Positions 42,701 through 51,792 of a stretch of DNA of 64,000 nucleotides are shown piece after piece. Origin of the DNA: JBDXHU01 sp039989475 (GTDB lineage Bacteria > Pseudomonadota > Gammaproteobacteria > Pseudomonadales > Halieaceae); NCBI GenBank assembly GCA_039989475.1, contig JBDXHU010000002.1, positions 620,001 through 684,000 on the forward strand, read 5' to 3'. The notes beneath the pieces are model-generated. The model had not been told where the DNA came from, made no database searches, and saw nothing but the letters and a program-made list of their open reading frames with translations. Every line of letters begins with the position of its first letter. Within the stretch, counting starts at the first letter, position 1. Made by a program: the position numbers and the translations under genes.

Positions 42701-44896
42701 TCAGCTCGCTTTTTGCTCCAGGTCGTCCTGCAGTTCAACATCGCCCATTCCGAAATCGCTGTCGTCGCCAAGTCCGGGCACGGCATCGTAGTCCGGCTCA
42801 TCCCCTGCCTGCAGCGTCGGTACGCCACCCTTGCCTGACGCGGATGCAGCCCCACCCTCGGACGCCCGATCTTCTTCAGAAAGCTTGAAACGCTCGGTAT
42901 CCTGGCGCAGCCGGTCGAACAGCTTACGCAGATCGTTTGTTGCTGCGTCCATTCGGTCAGCAGCGCGCTGGGTACCCATTGTCCGTTCCAGAATCTCACT
43001 CACCGACTCGGTTACCCGGCCCGATGAATTACCGGACTGCTGTATCTGCTGTCGCATATCGCCCATGTAGTTTCGGGTCTGCTCACTGAGGGACAGAATG
43101 CGCTCGAAGCGTTCTCTAACGTCCGAGGCGATGCCGGTTAACTTCACCAGTGACTGGGTGGCACCCTCCATGTTGCGGTTCGATTCAGCCATGCGGTTAC
43201 TTACCGATCGGATTGCGCGGTCAGCCTCCTGCACAATATCGTTGGTCTGGTTAGCCAGCTTACCGGTCTCGTCGGCAATACCGGCAAATCGCTGGCCGCC
43301 TTCACCGGAGTAGGAAGCCGCCTCGATCCTGGTGTTCATGGCGAGGGTGGAAATTGCGTTCGCCACCTCACGAATCTTGAACAACAGGTCGGCAACAATC
43401 TCAATATCGTCACCCAATCGCTTACTGGTTTTAGCCACTGTTTGCTGCGATTCACGAATCTCTTCAACCGACACCATCAGTGTCTGAATGCCGACGTCTC
43501 CTTCGCGCGCCGCGGACACCGCCTGATCAGAAGCCTGATCCGTCGTTTCAGCTAACTCCGCCATGTGATTATTGATCAGGCTAAGTTCGTTACTGGTAGA
43601 TGCCGTATCGGCCACGATGCTGCCCACCTCTTCCAGGCTTTGCTTCACGTCGCCGGAGGCTCTGGCAGATTCCTCAACCGCTTCATTTACCTGCTGACTG
43701 GAGCTGTTGACCGACGCCACAACCGAACGGATCCAGTCCAGTAGCTGGTTGATTGCCACGGCAATGGGCTGGGTAATACCGTCGGTAACGGTCAGGTCCT
43801 TGGACAGGTTGCCTTCCGCCAGCGGCTGAATCTCGTACACTTTTTGCTGCACTTCATCCTCGGTAGCTTCGGCCTGCACCTGGGCTTGTCGCTCCTGGGC
43901 CCGCGCACCGTTGAGGCGGAACATGATCAGGGCAAAAATCAGCAGGCTAAAGCCCGCCAGGTAAGTCGCCGTCGCCACAGAAAAGCGGCGTTGACCGGCA
44001 AGCTGGTCAACGTGCACCAGGGCACTTCCCACGTTGAGGCTCAGCAAGGGAGTCTTTTCGGCGATCAGCGCTGCTGCCTCCGCTGCTGCAATCAGCTCTG
44101 CGTGAGCATTGTAAATTTCGTTCACCGATTCGCTGACCTGTGCGTAAAGTTCTGCGGCCAGATTCTGCGTCTCTATTGCCTCGGGCTGGGTCAGTCGATT
44201 GATGTCTCTTGAGCGGTCGCCATCACGCAGGCCTTCAAGGTTGCGCTGGAATAACAGTGCGTCCTGCTTGAATTCATCAGCCGCCTGCGGCGCCGCTGCA
44301 CCACCTTCCAGAATACGGTCAATGTTGCGCCCGATGCGCTCAATCAACCACAGCTGCTGTTGCGCTGCCAGCAAAGTCGAATTGGAGACCCGAGCATCGC
44401 CAAGAATGTCTACCACATCGGCGTAGTAGGCTTGAATTTGCTTGATGTTGGTATTCAGGTTGTTGGATACATCGCGAATGAACAGAATCCGGTCACGAGC
44501 CAACAATATCGCCTCTGCACCAGCATTAACGACGGCCCAGTCTTCATCGATGCGGCTAACGTAAACCTCCATTGAAGGACCAGGCGCTGGCAAGCCATCG
44601 CGGCCATTGCGCAGCACGTCCAGTTCGGAAGGAAACTGAGTGCGGTAATTGGCGAGGCCTCCAAAGGCCACTTCATCACCCGAAAACGCCTCCCGGGAGC
44701 TTACATTTATCTGCTGCGAGGTAACCCGTAGTCCGGATGCAACACTTCTGTATTGCTCATCCCAACCGGCACCCAGGTTCATTTGCCATAGGTTGTAGGC
44801 AAAACCCGCCAGACCAGCCAGCAATGCCAGCACCAACAGCACCATCGTCGAATCAACGCGTCCGGAATTTTTCTTTATTGAGGGACTCATGGCCAC
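42701..44896 (-). CDS. pilJ: Type IV pilus methyl-accepting chemotaxis protein PilJ
   Basis: 731 residues. TM1 at about 17-37 (VLLVLALLAGLAGFAYNLW), a periplasmic double PilJ-type domain to about 310 (GAGWDEQYRSVASGLRVTSQQI), TM2 at about 316-336 (YLAGFSLLIFALIMFRL), then HAMP and a long helical signalling hairpin. The hairpin tip is recognisable as AASYSGEGGQRFAGIADETG. PilJ senses a pilus-related signal and, via PilI/ChpC, controls ChpA. The C-terminus ends in an acidic tail (SDFGMGDVELQDDLEQ). It follows pilI by nine bases. Confidence 0.92.
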   Translation of the reverse strand: MAMSPSIKKNSGRVDSTMVLLVLALLAGLAGFAYNLWQMNLGAGWDEQYRSVASGLRVTSQQINVSSREAFSGDEVAFGGLANYRTQFPSELDVLRNGRDGLPAPGPSMEVYVSRIDEDWAVVNAGAEAILLARDRILFIRDVSNNLNTNIKQIQAYYADVVDILGDARVSNSTLLAAQQQLWLIERIGRNIDRILEGGAAAPQAADEFKQDALLFQRNLEGLRDGDRSRDINRLTQPEAIETQNLAAELYAQVSESVNEIYNAHAELIAAAEAAALIAEKTPLLSLNVGSALVHVDQLAGQRRFSVATATYLAGFSLLIFALIMFRLNGARAQERQAQVQAEATEDEVQQKVYEIQPLAEGNLSKDLTVTDGITQPIAVAINQLLDWIRSVVASVNSSSQQVNEAVEESARASGDVKQSLEEVGSIVADTASTSNELSLINNHMAELAETTDQASDQAVSAAREGDVGIQTLMVSVEEIRESQQTVAKTSKRLGDDIEIVADLLFKIREVANAISTLAMNTRIEAASYSGEGGQRFAGIADETGKLANQTNDIVQEADRAIRSVSNRMAESNRNMEGATQSLVKLTGIASDVRERFERILSLSEQTRNYMGDMRQQIQQSGNSSGRVTESVSEILERTMGTQRAADRMDAATNDLRKLFDRLRQDTERFKLSEEDRASEGGAASASGKGGVPTLQAGDEPDYDAVPGLGDDSDFGMGDVELQDDLEQKAS

Positions 44897-44905
44897 ACTC
44901 CTCGC

Positions 44906-45445
44906 CTAGTTCATCATGGAGACACCGGCTTCCATGAAGTCGGCATCGCTCAACAGTTTTTCAATACTAAAAACGGCGTAATCTCCGTTCTCGGATGAAA
45001 ATATGCCCGATATAAAGGGCTGTAGTTCATCCACTACATCGCGATCATCGCGTAAGTCGTTAACAGGGAAGCGAACACCGCCGAAACTGGCATCGATAAC
45101 CATTCCCGCTGCAATTCCTCGTCCGCTGATTACCAGGGCCTGCTTGCCATTGGATGTGCTCCTGCCGGCCGACAAAAAAGCCGAGAGATCGGCGATTGCC
45201 AATACCCGGCCACCAATGTTGGCCAACCCCCTGACCCATTGTTTCGAGCCGGGTATGGTTATTGTCGGCGTCAGGTCAACCACCTTGCGCGCCTCTTTCA
45301 TGCTGGCCACGCAACGGGTACCCAGCACTTCGAAAGCAGCACCGTGCCAGTATTCGATGTACTCGTGTGCCAGCGGCACAGGAGCGGAACGACGGTCGAT
45401 GTGCGCCGCCATATCCTTTAGACAATCGAAGCTCTGGCGATCCAT
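44906..45445 (-). CDS. pilI: CheW-family adaptor PilI
   Basis: 179 residues from the ATG at 45443-45445, which shares one base with the stop of the response regulator gene (TGATG). The CheW domain shows VVDLTPTITIPGSKQWVRGL followed by ANIGGRVLAIADLSAFL, the usual binding surface for chemoreceptor and kinase. PilI couples PilJ to ChpA. It follows the response regulator and precedes pilJ, as in Pseudomonas pilGHIJK; a second regulator (PilH) is missing between them. Confidence 0.88.
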   Translation of the reverse strand: MDRQSFDCLKDMAAHIDRRSAPVPLAHEYIEYWHGAAFEVLGTRCVASMKEARKVVDLTPTITIPGSKQWVRGLANIGGRVLAIADLSAFLSAGRSTSNGKQALVISGRGIAAGMVIDASFGGVRFPVNDLRDDRDVVDELQPFISGIFSSENGDYAVFSIEKLLSDADFMEAGVSMMN

Positions 45446-45849
45446 CAAGAGGCCTCACGTACCGTCAGGAACTCCTGCAGAACTTGCTGCAGCGCTTCCA
45501 TCTCAAGGGGTTTCTCAAGGTAGGCTGAACAGCCTCTATCCTTTGACTTGCCCATGGTAAAAACATCGTCATGAGAGCTAAGCATGACGACCGGTGTATC
45601 CTTGAACTCACCTTTACTGGCTCGAATCAAGGTCAAGGTCTTGAAACCATCCATGGGCTCCATGGTGATGTCCAGCAGGACCAGGTCGGGTTTGACATCC
45701 TCCAACTGGGTAACTGCGTCCCAGCCGTTCTCAGCAGTCACCACTTCGCAACCGCACTGCTCGAGCATCTTGGTGCCCTTGATCCTGATGATTTTGTCAT
45801 CATCAACGAGCATCACCCGCCCTTTCGTGCCGTTTTGTTCTTGAGACAT
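45445..45849 (-). CDS. pilG: PilG-like response regulator
   Basis: 134 residues from the ATG at 45847-45849. An equally good start lies eight codons upstream (45873), because the ribosome site and ATG are duplicated in tandem. It is a stand-alone receiver: MLVDDDKIIRIKGTKML, phospho-Asp in LVLLDITMEPMDG, TPVVMLSSHDDVF and the switch Lys in YLEKPLEM. The text is closer to PilG than PilH. PilG receives phosphate from ChpA and promotes pilus extension. The operon continues with pilI, pilJ, pilK, chpA and chpC. No second receiver gene is present. Confidence 0.85.
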   Translation of the reverse strand: MSQEQNGTKGRVMLVDDDKIIRIKGTKMLEQCGCEVVTAENGWDAVTQLEDVKPDLVLLDITMEPMDGFKTLTLIRASKGEFKDTPVVMLSSHDDVFTMGKSKDRGCSAYLEKPLEMEALQQVLQEFLTVREAS

Positions 45850-45882
45850 ATTCTCTCCCTGTTCTTGAGACATATTCTCTCC
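45836..45882. repeat. 24-bp tandem duplication of the pilG ribosome site and start codon
   Basis: The minus strand contains GGAGAGAATATGTCTCAAGA twice, 24 nt apart, so two Shine-Dalgarno/ATG sets are in the same frame (starts at 45873 and 45849). The duplicated peptide is MSQEQ(G)EN. Confidence 0.9.
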
Positions 45883-46321
45883 TATGCACCCAGGCATGAA
45901 TTTTTGCACCCGGACGAACCGGACTGCCGCATACCACCGCCCCAGTATTCTGCCAAGGCAAGGTCTTGAAAACAAAAAAGTGTATATTTCTGTAGAAAGC
46001 AGCCCTCTGGCGCAAGATAGCTGCGCTGAATTTCAAATAACGCGTCTAAGCATCTGAGTGTTAACGCTTTATCGTCTAAAACAGACAAACCTTTACCGTG
46101 CTAACTGAGGACCCGGGAGAGTGTATCAGGCCCTCAGGCTGCGTAGTGAGACCCATTTCCCAGAGTTTTCCATGCAATCGTCCTGCTGCAACTGATTTGC
46201 GCCCATATCCGGAAATTGCCACTTTCTGCAGTTTCCCGTTGTTTTTGCTTGTACAGCCGCCATTGCTTGTGCAATTTACTACTGCAAAACACAGTTATAT
46301 GACCATAAAAGAGAGTTAGAG
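45883..46321. other. Intergenic region between divergent pilG and tonB
   Basis: A 440-bp gap, long for this window. It must hold the promoters of the Pil-Chp operon (leftward) and tonB (rightward), but no convincing -10/-35 pair stood out. Features noticed: a pyrimidine-rich stretch near 46220-46270, an ATG-dense AT-rich end before tonB, and a short inverted repeat CTGAGG...CCTCAG near 46104-46137. A 73-codon frame at 46098-46319 has no homology or ribosome site and was not called. Confidence 0.5.
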
Positions 46322-47671
46322 ATGTTGTTGAGGTACCCAGGCTACTTGAGGGGAGTGGCCGCCGTGTTAATCCTGTTGTCTTGTGGGGCTAGCGCCCAGG
46401 AGAAACTGGAACCGGCTGGTCTGGCGGTTTACACAGAAACAGCGCGTGATATTTACGTCGCCGCGCTGCTACTACCCAGCGGCAGCGGTACGGCTAATCT
46501 GCTGTTCACGCCGCCACCCAAGGCCATGGAGTACCGGATTTCAACCCGGCGCATCAGCGGCCGCGGCTTTTCCGGCACTTTGTTGCTGCAGGCCGAACTC
46601 GGTTCCGGCGAGCGAGCTCCAGACGTCGTGATCACAGCCCTGACCGACCTGAAGCAACAGTTAAAAGGTTCCCTGCTGCAGGGTGACCACTTTGTTATCC
46701 ACTTATCCGAAGAAGACGTTACCACCTTTTTCCTGAATGACGTGGAACTGTTGGCGGTTGCGGATGGCTCTGTCTTTGATTTCTTCTTCGCCGGCTGGGT
46801 CGGGGATTCAAGCTCCGCCCTGTTTCGCCAGCGACTATTGTCCGGCACACTGGACCCGGCTGTATTGGATCGATTCAACAACCTGCAGCCCGCCGAGGCC
46901 AGAATCGCCACGATTGTTGACTGGATGACACCGGAGCCAGAACCAGAGCCCGAACCGGAGCCGGAACCTGTGCCCGTTCCTGCCCCTGCCCAGGTGGCGG
47001 CGACAACCCCCGCAGCCGCCGAAATACCAGCTGGGGCTGCCCCGGCAGGCGCCACTGGAATCGCCGAGGCTGCGGCCGGGACTACTGTTGCGGGCGCCGA
47101 AGGAACTGCCCAGAGCGACCAGGGAACAGCCCAGAACGCCGAGGAAACTGCCCAGAGCGCCCAGGAAACTGCCCAGAGCGCCCAGGAAACAACCCAGGGC
47201 GCCACAGCAACAGATCTGAGCGCGCCTGAAGCTGCGGCCACCGCAACAGCTAATGCGGCCAGCGCTGACACAGCGCCGACGGAGCTCGCCGTGGCGCAAC
47301 CCATTGCCGGAACCAGTGTTGACACCCAGGAAGAACTGGATGACCGTGAGTATCAAAGGCAACTGCGCGCCTATATCACCCAGGTTATGCGCAAGGTCTA
47401 CGGCAAGGTCAAGTATCCGAAGCGAGCAATCAAGAACGACTGGGAGGGTCGGGTTGAGTTATCATTGCGTATGGATGTCGCTGGTGAACTGCTGGAAGCC
47501 GGTGTTGAGCTTAGCTCCGGCCGTGGCGCACTGGACCGTGCCGCACAAAAGGCGGTGGAAAAAGCGGCACCCTTCCCGGCACCAGGGCCAGCCGCACGGG
47601 AAGAATTTGCGAGCGAAGACAGTGGAATTTTTGTAATGTCTATACCCATCACCTTCAAGTTGGACAGATAG
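46322..47671 (+). CDS. TonB-family energy transducer-like protein, TonB3-like by context
   Basis: 449 residues. The N-terminus LLRYPGYLRGVAAVLILLSC, with GASAQ after it, looks like a cleavable signal peptide instead of the usual short anchored helix. A soluble domain follows (to about 200), then a Pro/Glu run (EPEPEPEPEPEPVPVPAP), Ala/Thr-rich spacer with about five seven-residue TAQSAQE repeats, and a C-terminal TonB domain (VKYPKRAIKNDWEGRVELSL, DVAGELLEAGVELSSG). TonB proteins pass energy to outer-membrane transporters. No ExbB/ExbD is adjacent. In Pseudomonas, tonB3 lies beside pilG and affects pilus assembly and twitching; the same linkage here supports a related role. Confidence 0.82.
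   Translation: MLLRYPGYLRGVAAVLILLSCGASAQEKLEPAGLAVYTETARDIYVAALLLPSGSGTANLLFTPPPKAMEYRISTRRISGRGFSGTLLLQAELGSGERAPDVVITALTDLKQQLKGSLLQGDHFVIHLSEEDVTTFFLNDVELLAVADGSVFDFFFAGWVGDSSSALFRQRLLSGTLDPAVLDRFNNLQPAEARIATIVDWMTPEPEPEPEPEPEPVPVPAPAQVAATTPAAAEIPAGAAPAGATGIAEAAAGTTVAGAEGTAQSDQGTAQNAEETAQSAQETAQSAQETTQGATATDLSAPEAAATATANAASADTAPTELAVAQPIAGTSVDTQEELDDREYQRQLRAYITQVMRKVYGKVKYPKRAIKNDWEGRVELSLRMDVAGELLEAGVELSSGRGALDRAAQKAVEKAAPFPAPGPAAREEFASEDSGIFVMSIPITFKLDR
47102..47205 (+). repeat. 21-bp tandem repeat in the tonB spacer
   Basis: Imperfect copies of GGAAACTGCCCAGAGCGCCCA, two of them identical and adjacent (47143-47163 and 47164-47184), encode repeats of ETAQSAQ. A likely source of length variation in the periplasmic spacer. 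Confidence 0.85.
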
Positions 47672-47683
47672 GAAAAAACACGC

Positions 47684-48196
47684 ATGGCAGCATCTGCATT
47701 TCCACTCACCCACCGGGCCCTGGTTTGCTCGCGCATGGATATGTTCCAGGACCTGGACAGCGTCAATGTGCTGGCCACCCATGGACCCATACTGCCCAAG
47801 GTGAAAATGGATCTGGATGAGGCATCTGACACCCAGGCCAAGCGCATCTTTGAGTTTCTGTTCCCCGTGTTCCTGCACAACATAATTCGCGCGGAAGACT
47901 TCCCCAAGCGCGAAAAGCTGACCAGCGCGCTGGAGCAGATGGAACAAAATATTCAGGAAAATGCCAAGAATGCCATGGTGCAGGAGTTACTGACCTGCGG
48001 ACTCAAGGGCGAGGTCTGTGACCCCGGTGGATTACCGGATGACGTTGATGCCAAGCGTGCGGTGGTACTGTATCTGGCCCGGGAAGAGTGGGACACTCTC
48101 TACCGGACATTTTCACTCAAGGTTATCAAGACCCTTGTAAAAAGCCGCAAAGAAATTGCCAGCTGGATCAAGTCCCAGGAAGAGGCAGCCAGCTAG
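47684..48196 (+). CDS. Hypothetical protein (170 aa)
   Basis: Not recognised. 170 residues, starting 12 bp after tonB with GGAAAA upstream, so probably co-transcribed. It has no signal peptide or membrane segment. The sequence is largely helical and acidic/basic mixed (LTSALEQMEQNIQENAKNAM, then a cysteine pair in LTCGLKGEVC, then REEWDTLYRTFSLKVIKTLV). No motif suggests a catalytic function. The convergent small gene ends 11 bp downstream. It could be a partner of the TonB-like protein, based only on position. Confidence 0.65.
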   Translation: MAASAFPLTHRALVCSRMDMFQDLDSVNVLATHGPILPKVKMDLDEASDTQAKRIFEFLFPVFLHNIIRAEDFPKREKLTSALEQMEQNIQENAKNAMVQELLTCGLKGEVCDPGGLPDDVDAKRAVVLYLAREEWDTLYRTFSLKVIKTLVKSRKEIASWIKSQEEAAS

Positions 48197-48207
48197 AGAC
48201 GAGCGCC

Positions 48208-48549
48208 TCAGGGCATTGCCAGGGGCATATGATCCGGGTTAATCACGCGCATAACAGTATCCTGCCAGGACGCAGACCGGGAGTCTTTTGAGGGCGTGAT
48301 CAGGCAGCGGAGGTAGCCGCGCTCATTGTTGATTTGGACCGGGTTCTTGTTTGGCGTCCAGTCATCGTCTTTCACACGCGGCTTGCGCGTGGACCAGAAC
48401 CAACAACCGCGTTTGTCCTGAAAGTAGAACCGCGCATCACCTGGCAGTTCAATCTGCTGCCCTGCAATCATCGCATACTTTTCCGGATGTGCTTCCGCCA
48501 CGGCATTATTATGGTTTGGGGCCAGCAGGCCCTGCCGAATTACTCCCAT
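48208..48549 (-). CDS. Hypothetical small protein (113 aa)
   Basis: Not recognised. 113 residues, with AGGGG eight bases before the ATG, a good ribosome site. It is basic and aromatic-rich, with no signal peptide (YFQDKRGCWFWSTRKPRV followed by WTPNKNPVQINNERGYLRC). It could be a small nucleic-acid or membrane-associated protein, but nothing specific is seen. It lies between the 170-residue gene (convergent) and the cysS end (156 bp apart). Confidence 0.65.
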   Translation of the reverse strand: MGVIRQGLLAPNHNNAVAEAHPEKYAMIAGQQIELPGDARFYFQDKRGCWFWSTRKPRVKDDDWTPNKNPVQINNERGYLRCLITPSKDSRSASWQDTVMRVINPDHMPLAMP

Positions 48550-48705
48550 GGTCTTTTCCCCTCGTGCGCTACAGAAAACCTGGTGCTTACGAGGTCTTTC
48601 TACGCGATTCTGGGAAAATGTGAACGACGCGTGTCACAAAAACAGGTTTTGCACTCGACGACTGCAATTAAGTTGCTATGGAAGGGCCTCAGCGCTGCCC
48701 GGGGA

Positions 48706-50082
48706 CTATTCCCGGCGCCAACTGGTACCCTCGCGGGAGTCCTCCAGGATGACACCCAGGGTCTTGAGTTGCTCGCGCAGGCTGTCCGCCGTTTGAAAAT
48801 CCTTGTCCAGCTTCGCCTGCTGCCGCTGGGCTATCAGCGCCTCAATCTGCTCCGGTGTAATAGCATCAGTCTCTAGGCTGGACTGAAACCAGTCCTCTGG
48901 ATCACACTGCAATATACCGAGCAGGTCGCCCGCGGCCAGCATGCGCGCCTTCAAACCCGCCTGGTCCGCTGCCTCGGCCTTGTTGAGGGATTTAGCCAGG
49001 GCGTGCAGCTCCGCGATTGCGAGCGGGGTATTCAGGTCATCATTGAGCGCCTCATAAAATGCCTCTCCAGCCAGCACCACCTCGCTATCAACCGCCACAT
49101 CTCGCACCTCGCGCAGCGCGCCATAAAGGCCATCCAACGAGGACCGCGCCTGCTCGAGCACATCAGCGGAAAAATTCAGCGGTGAGCGATAGTGAGCCGA
49201 CAACAGCGCAAAACGCAGGACCTCTCCCGGATAGTGCTCCAGCAAATCTCGCACCATGCGGAAATTACCCAGGGATTTCGACATCTTCTCGCCGTCGATA
49301 TCCAGGTAAGCATTGTGCATCCAGTAGCGCACATAATCGCCACCGTGGGCGCATTGACTCTGCGCAATCTCGTTTTCGTGGTGCGGGAATATAAGGTCGC
49401 GACCGCCACCATGGATGTCTATGGTCTCGCCAAGTAGCGCGTGGATCATGGCAGAGCACTCCAGGTGCCAGCCAGGCCGGCCGCGGCCCCAGGGGCTGTC
49501 CCAGCCCGGTTCCTCGGGGCTGGAGGGCTTCCACAGCACAAAGTCGCCCGGATAGCGCTTGTAATCCGCGACCTCTACCCGGGCGCCCGCCAACATGTCC
49601 TCCAGCGACCGATGCGACAATTTGCCATAGTCGGGCATCGACTCCACCGCGAACAGGACGTGTCCCTCGGATTCATAGGCATGCTGCTTGTCGACCAGTG
49701 TCTGTGTCAGGGCGATCATCTCATCTATGTGGTGGGTTGCATGGGGCTCGAGGCTGGGCGGCAGGGCATTGAGTCCACTCATGTCCTGCCGGTACTGCTC
49801 CGTATAGCCAGCCGCAAACTCTGCCATGCTGAGCCCGCTGTCCCTGGCACCGGCAATGATCTTGTCATCGATATCGGTGATATTGCGCGCGTATATGACT
49901 TCGTCAAACTGCGTTTGCAAAAGCCGAAACAGGGTGTCAAACACAACCACCGGTCGCGCGTTACCGATATGGGCCAGGTTGTACACGGTCGGACCACAGA
50001 CATACATGGTCACGCGTTCCGGGTTCAGCGGCTGAAACTCCTGCTTAACACCACCCAGGGTGTTATAGACCATTAATCCCAT
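48706..50082 (-). CDS. cysS: Cysteinyl-tRNA synthetase
   Basis: 458 residues. Class I synthetase with the HIGH signature in NLAHIGNARP, a zinc Cys in VCGPTVYN near residue 29, GWHLECSAM, and GGGRDLIFPHHENEIAQS with the zinc ligands. KMSKS appears as GEKMSKSLGNF near 268. The C-terminal DALR-type helical region and coiled region complete the length. It attaches cysteine to tRNA-Cys. It starts two bases after the glnS stop and is co-transcribed with glnS, an arrangement common in relatives of Pseudomonas. Confidence 0.97.
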   Translation of the reverse strand: MGLMVYNTLGGVKQEFQPLNPERVTMYVCGPTVYNLAHIGNARPVVVFDTLFRLLQTQFDEVIYARNITDIDDKIIAGARDSGLSMAEFAAGYTEQYRQDMSGLNALPPSLEPHATHHIDEMIALTQTLVDKQHAYESEGHVLFAVESMPDYGKLSHRSLEDMLAGARVEVADYKRYPGDFVLWKPSSPEEPGWDSPWGRGRPGWHLECSAMIHALLGETIDIHGGGRDLIFPHHENEIAQSQCAHGGDYVRYWMHNAYLDIDGEKMSKSLGNFRMVRDLLEHYPGEVLRFALLSAHYRSPLNFSADVLEQARSSLDGLYGALREVRDVAVDSEVVLAGEAFYEALNDDLNTPLAIAELHALAKSLNKAEAADQAGLKARMLAAGDLLGILQCDPEDWFQSSLETDAITPEQIEALIAQRQQAKLDKDFQTADSLREQLKTLGVILEDSREGTSWRRE

Positions 50083-50084
50083 GC

Positions 50085-51758
50085 TTATTGTTGCTCCATC
50101 CTGGCCCAGCTGTCGCGCAAGCCGATAGTCCGGTTAAAAACCGGGTGTTCTGCGCTGTGGTCGTAGCGGTCGGCCACGAAATACCCCTCCCGCTCAAACT
50201 GGAAGTTCTGTTCTGGCTGCGCCAAAGCCAGGCCCGGTTCTGCCAGGGCCTGACGGTTGAGCAACAGTGACTGCGGATTGAGATGACTCAAGAAGTCCGC
50301 ATCGCCCCGATCAGGTGCTTCGGCGTTGAACAATCGATCATACAAGCGCAGTTCCACCGGCACAGCTTGCGCAGCAGACACCCAGTGAATAACCCCCTTG
50401 GGCTTTATGCCATCGGCCGGGTCCGTACCCAGGCTATCTTCGATGCAGCGACACAGGACCGATACGATCTCACCATCGGCATCGAACTCCACCTGCTCCG
50501 CCTCTATCACGTAGGCATTGCGCAAGCGCACCCGCTTACCTATCACCAGGCGCTTGAATTTCTTGTTGGCTTCCTCGCGAAAGTCGGCGCGATCAATATA
50601 GAGCTCACGGCTGAATGGCAGCGTCCGCTGCCCCATATCATCCCGACTCGGGTGCGCCGGCACCGACAGCTGCTCGATCTTGTCCTGCGGGTAGTTGTGG
50701 AGAACGACCTTGAGCGGGTCCAGCACACACATGGCACGCGGCGCATTTTCATTGAGATCATCGCGAATTGCATGTTCCAGCATCGCCACGTCGACAACGC
50801 CATCACTGCGCGTGGTACCGACCATATCGCAAAAACGCCGAATAGCGCGGGCACTATAACCCCGGCGCCGCATGCCAGATATGGTCGGCATCCGCGGATC
50901 ATCCCAGCCCTGCACAACGCCGTCGTCTACCAGTTGCTTGAGCTTGCGCTTGCTGGTGACCGTATAACTTGGATTGAGGCGCCCAAACTCATACTGGTGC
51001 GGACGATGCGGCACCGGCAAGTGCTCCAGGTACCAATCGTACAGTGGCCTGTGGTCCTCGAATTCCAGCGTGCATACCGAGTGGGTAATGCCCTCGATCG
51101 CATCCTCCTGGCCATGGGCAAAATCATAGGTCGGGTAGAGGCACCAATCGTCTCCGGTCTGGTGATGCGTGATCTTGCGGATCCGGTAAATTATTGGATC
51201 ACGCAAATTCATATTCGGCGACGCCATATCGATCCTGGCCCGCAGCACCCGGCTGCCTTCGTCGAACTCCCCGGCCTTCATGCGCCCCAGTAATTCGAGA
51301 TTCTCTGCCACGCTGCGCTCGCGAAACGGGCTGTTGCGCCCGGGTTCGGTCAGTGTGCCGCGATACTCCCTGGCCTCATCCGCACTCAGGTCGCAGACAT
51401 AGGCATTGCCCTGCTCTACCAGGTGCACCGCCCAGGCATACAACTGGTCGAAGTAGGCGGAGGCATATTTGACCTCGCCATCCCACTGGTAACCCAGCCA
51501 CTGCACGTCGGCCAGGATGGATTCAATGTACTCCTGGCTTTCCTTCTCCGGGTTGGTGTCATCAAAGCGCAGGTTGCAGACACCGCCAAAATGCTCCGCC
51601 AGACCGAAGTTCACACTGATCGATTTGGCGTGGCCGAGATGTAGATAACCATTGGGCTCGGGTGGAAAACGCGTTACCACGCTTTCAACACGACCGCTGT
51701 CGAGGTCATCTGCAATCTGGTGTTGCAGGAAATTGCCGGGGCTGCTGGTGTCGGTCAT
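50085..51758 (-). CDS. glnS: Glutaminyl-tRNA synthetase
   Basis: 557 residues from the ATG at 51756-51758; an upstream in-frame start adds 21 residues not conserved. Class I synthetase: FPPEPNGYLHLGHAKSI with HIGH-like HLGH, LRFDDTNPEKE, and the KMSKS equivalent in TVTSKRKLKQL. RRRGYSARAIRRFCD marks the catalytic insertion typical of GlnRS, and the C-terminal beta-barrel anticodon domain follows. A perfect TATAAT lies about 35-40 bp upstream. It is divergent from ppiB and heads the glnS-cysS operon. Confidence 0.97.
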   Translation of the reverse strand: MTDTSSPGNFLQHQIADDLDSGRVESVVTRFPPEPNGYLHLGHAKSISVNFGLAEHFGGVCNLRFDDTNPEKESQEYIESILADVQWLGYQWDGEVKYASAYFDQLYAWAVHLVEQGNAYVCDLSADEAREYRGTLTEPGRNSPFRERSVAENLELLGRMKAGEFDEGSRVLRARIDMASPNMNLRDPIIYRIRKITHHQTGDDWCLYPTYDFAHGQEDAIEGITHSVCTLEFEDHRPLYDWYLEHLPVPHRPHQYEFGRLNPSYTVTSKRKLKQLVDDGVVQGWDDPRMPTISGMRRRGYSARAIRRFCDMVGTTRSDGVVDVAMLEHAIRDDLNENAPRAMCVLDPLKVVLHNYPQDKIEQLSVPAHPSRDDMGQRTLPFSRELYIDRADFREEANKKFKRLVIGKRVRLRNAYVIEAEQVEFDADGEIVSVLCRCIEDSLGTDPADGIKPKGVIHWVSAAQAVPVELRLYDRLFNAEAPDRGDADFLSHLNPQSLLLNRQALAEPGLALAQPEQNFQFEREGYFVADRYDHSAEHPVFNRTIGLRDSWARMEQQ

Positions 51759-51792
51759 GGTCTGTGCTAATCGGCCTGGTAAAAGGCCGCGT

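Noticed and set aside
46098..46319. 73-codon frame just upstream of tonB
   Set aside because: GTG start, no ribosome site and no recognisable product; kept only as a note for the intergenic region.
50283..51293. 336-codon plus-strand frame over glnS
   Set aside because: Antisense to the catalytic part of glnS; sequence has no family character.
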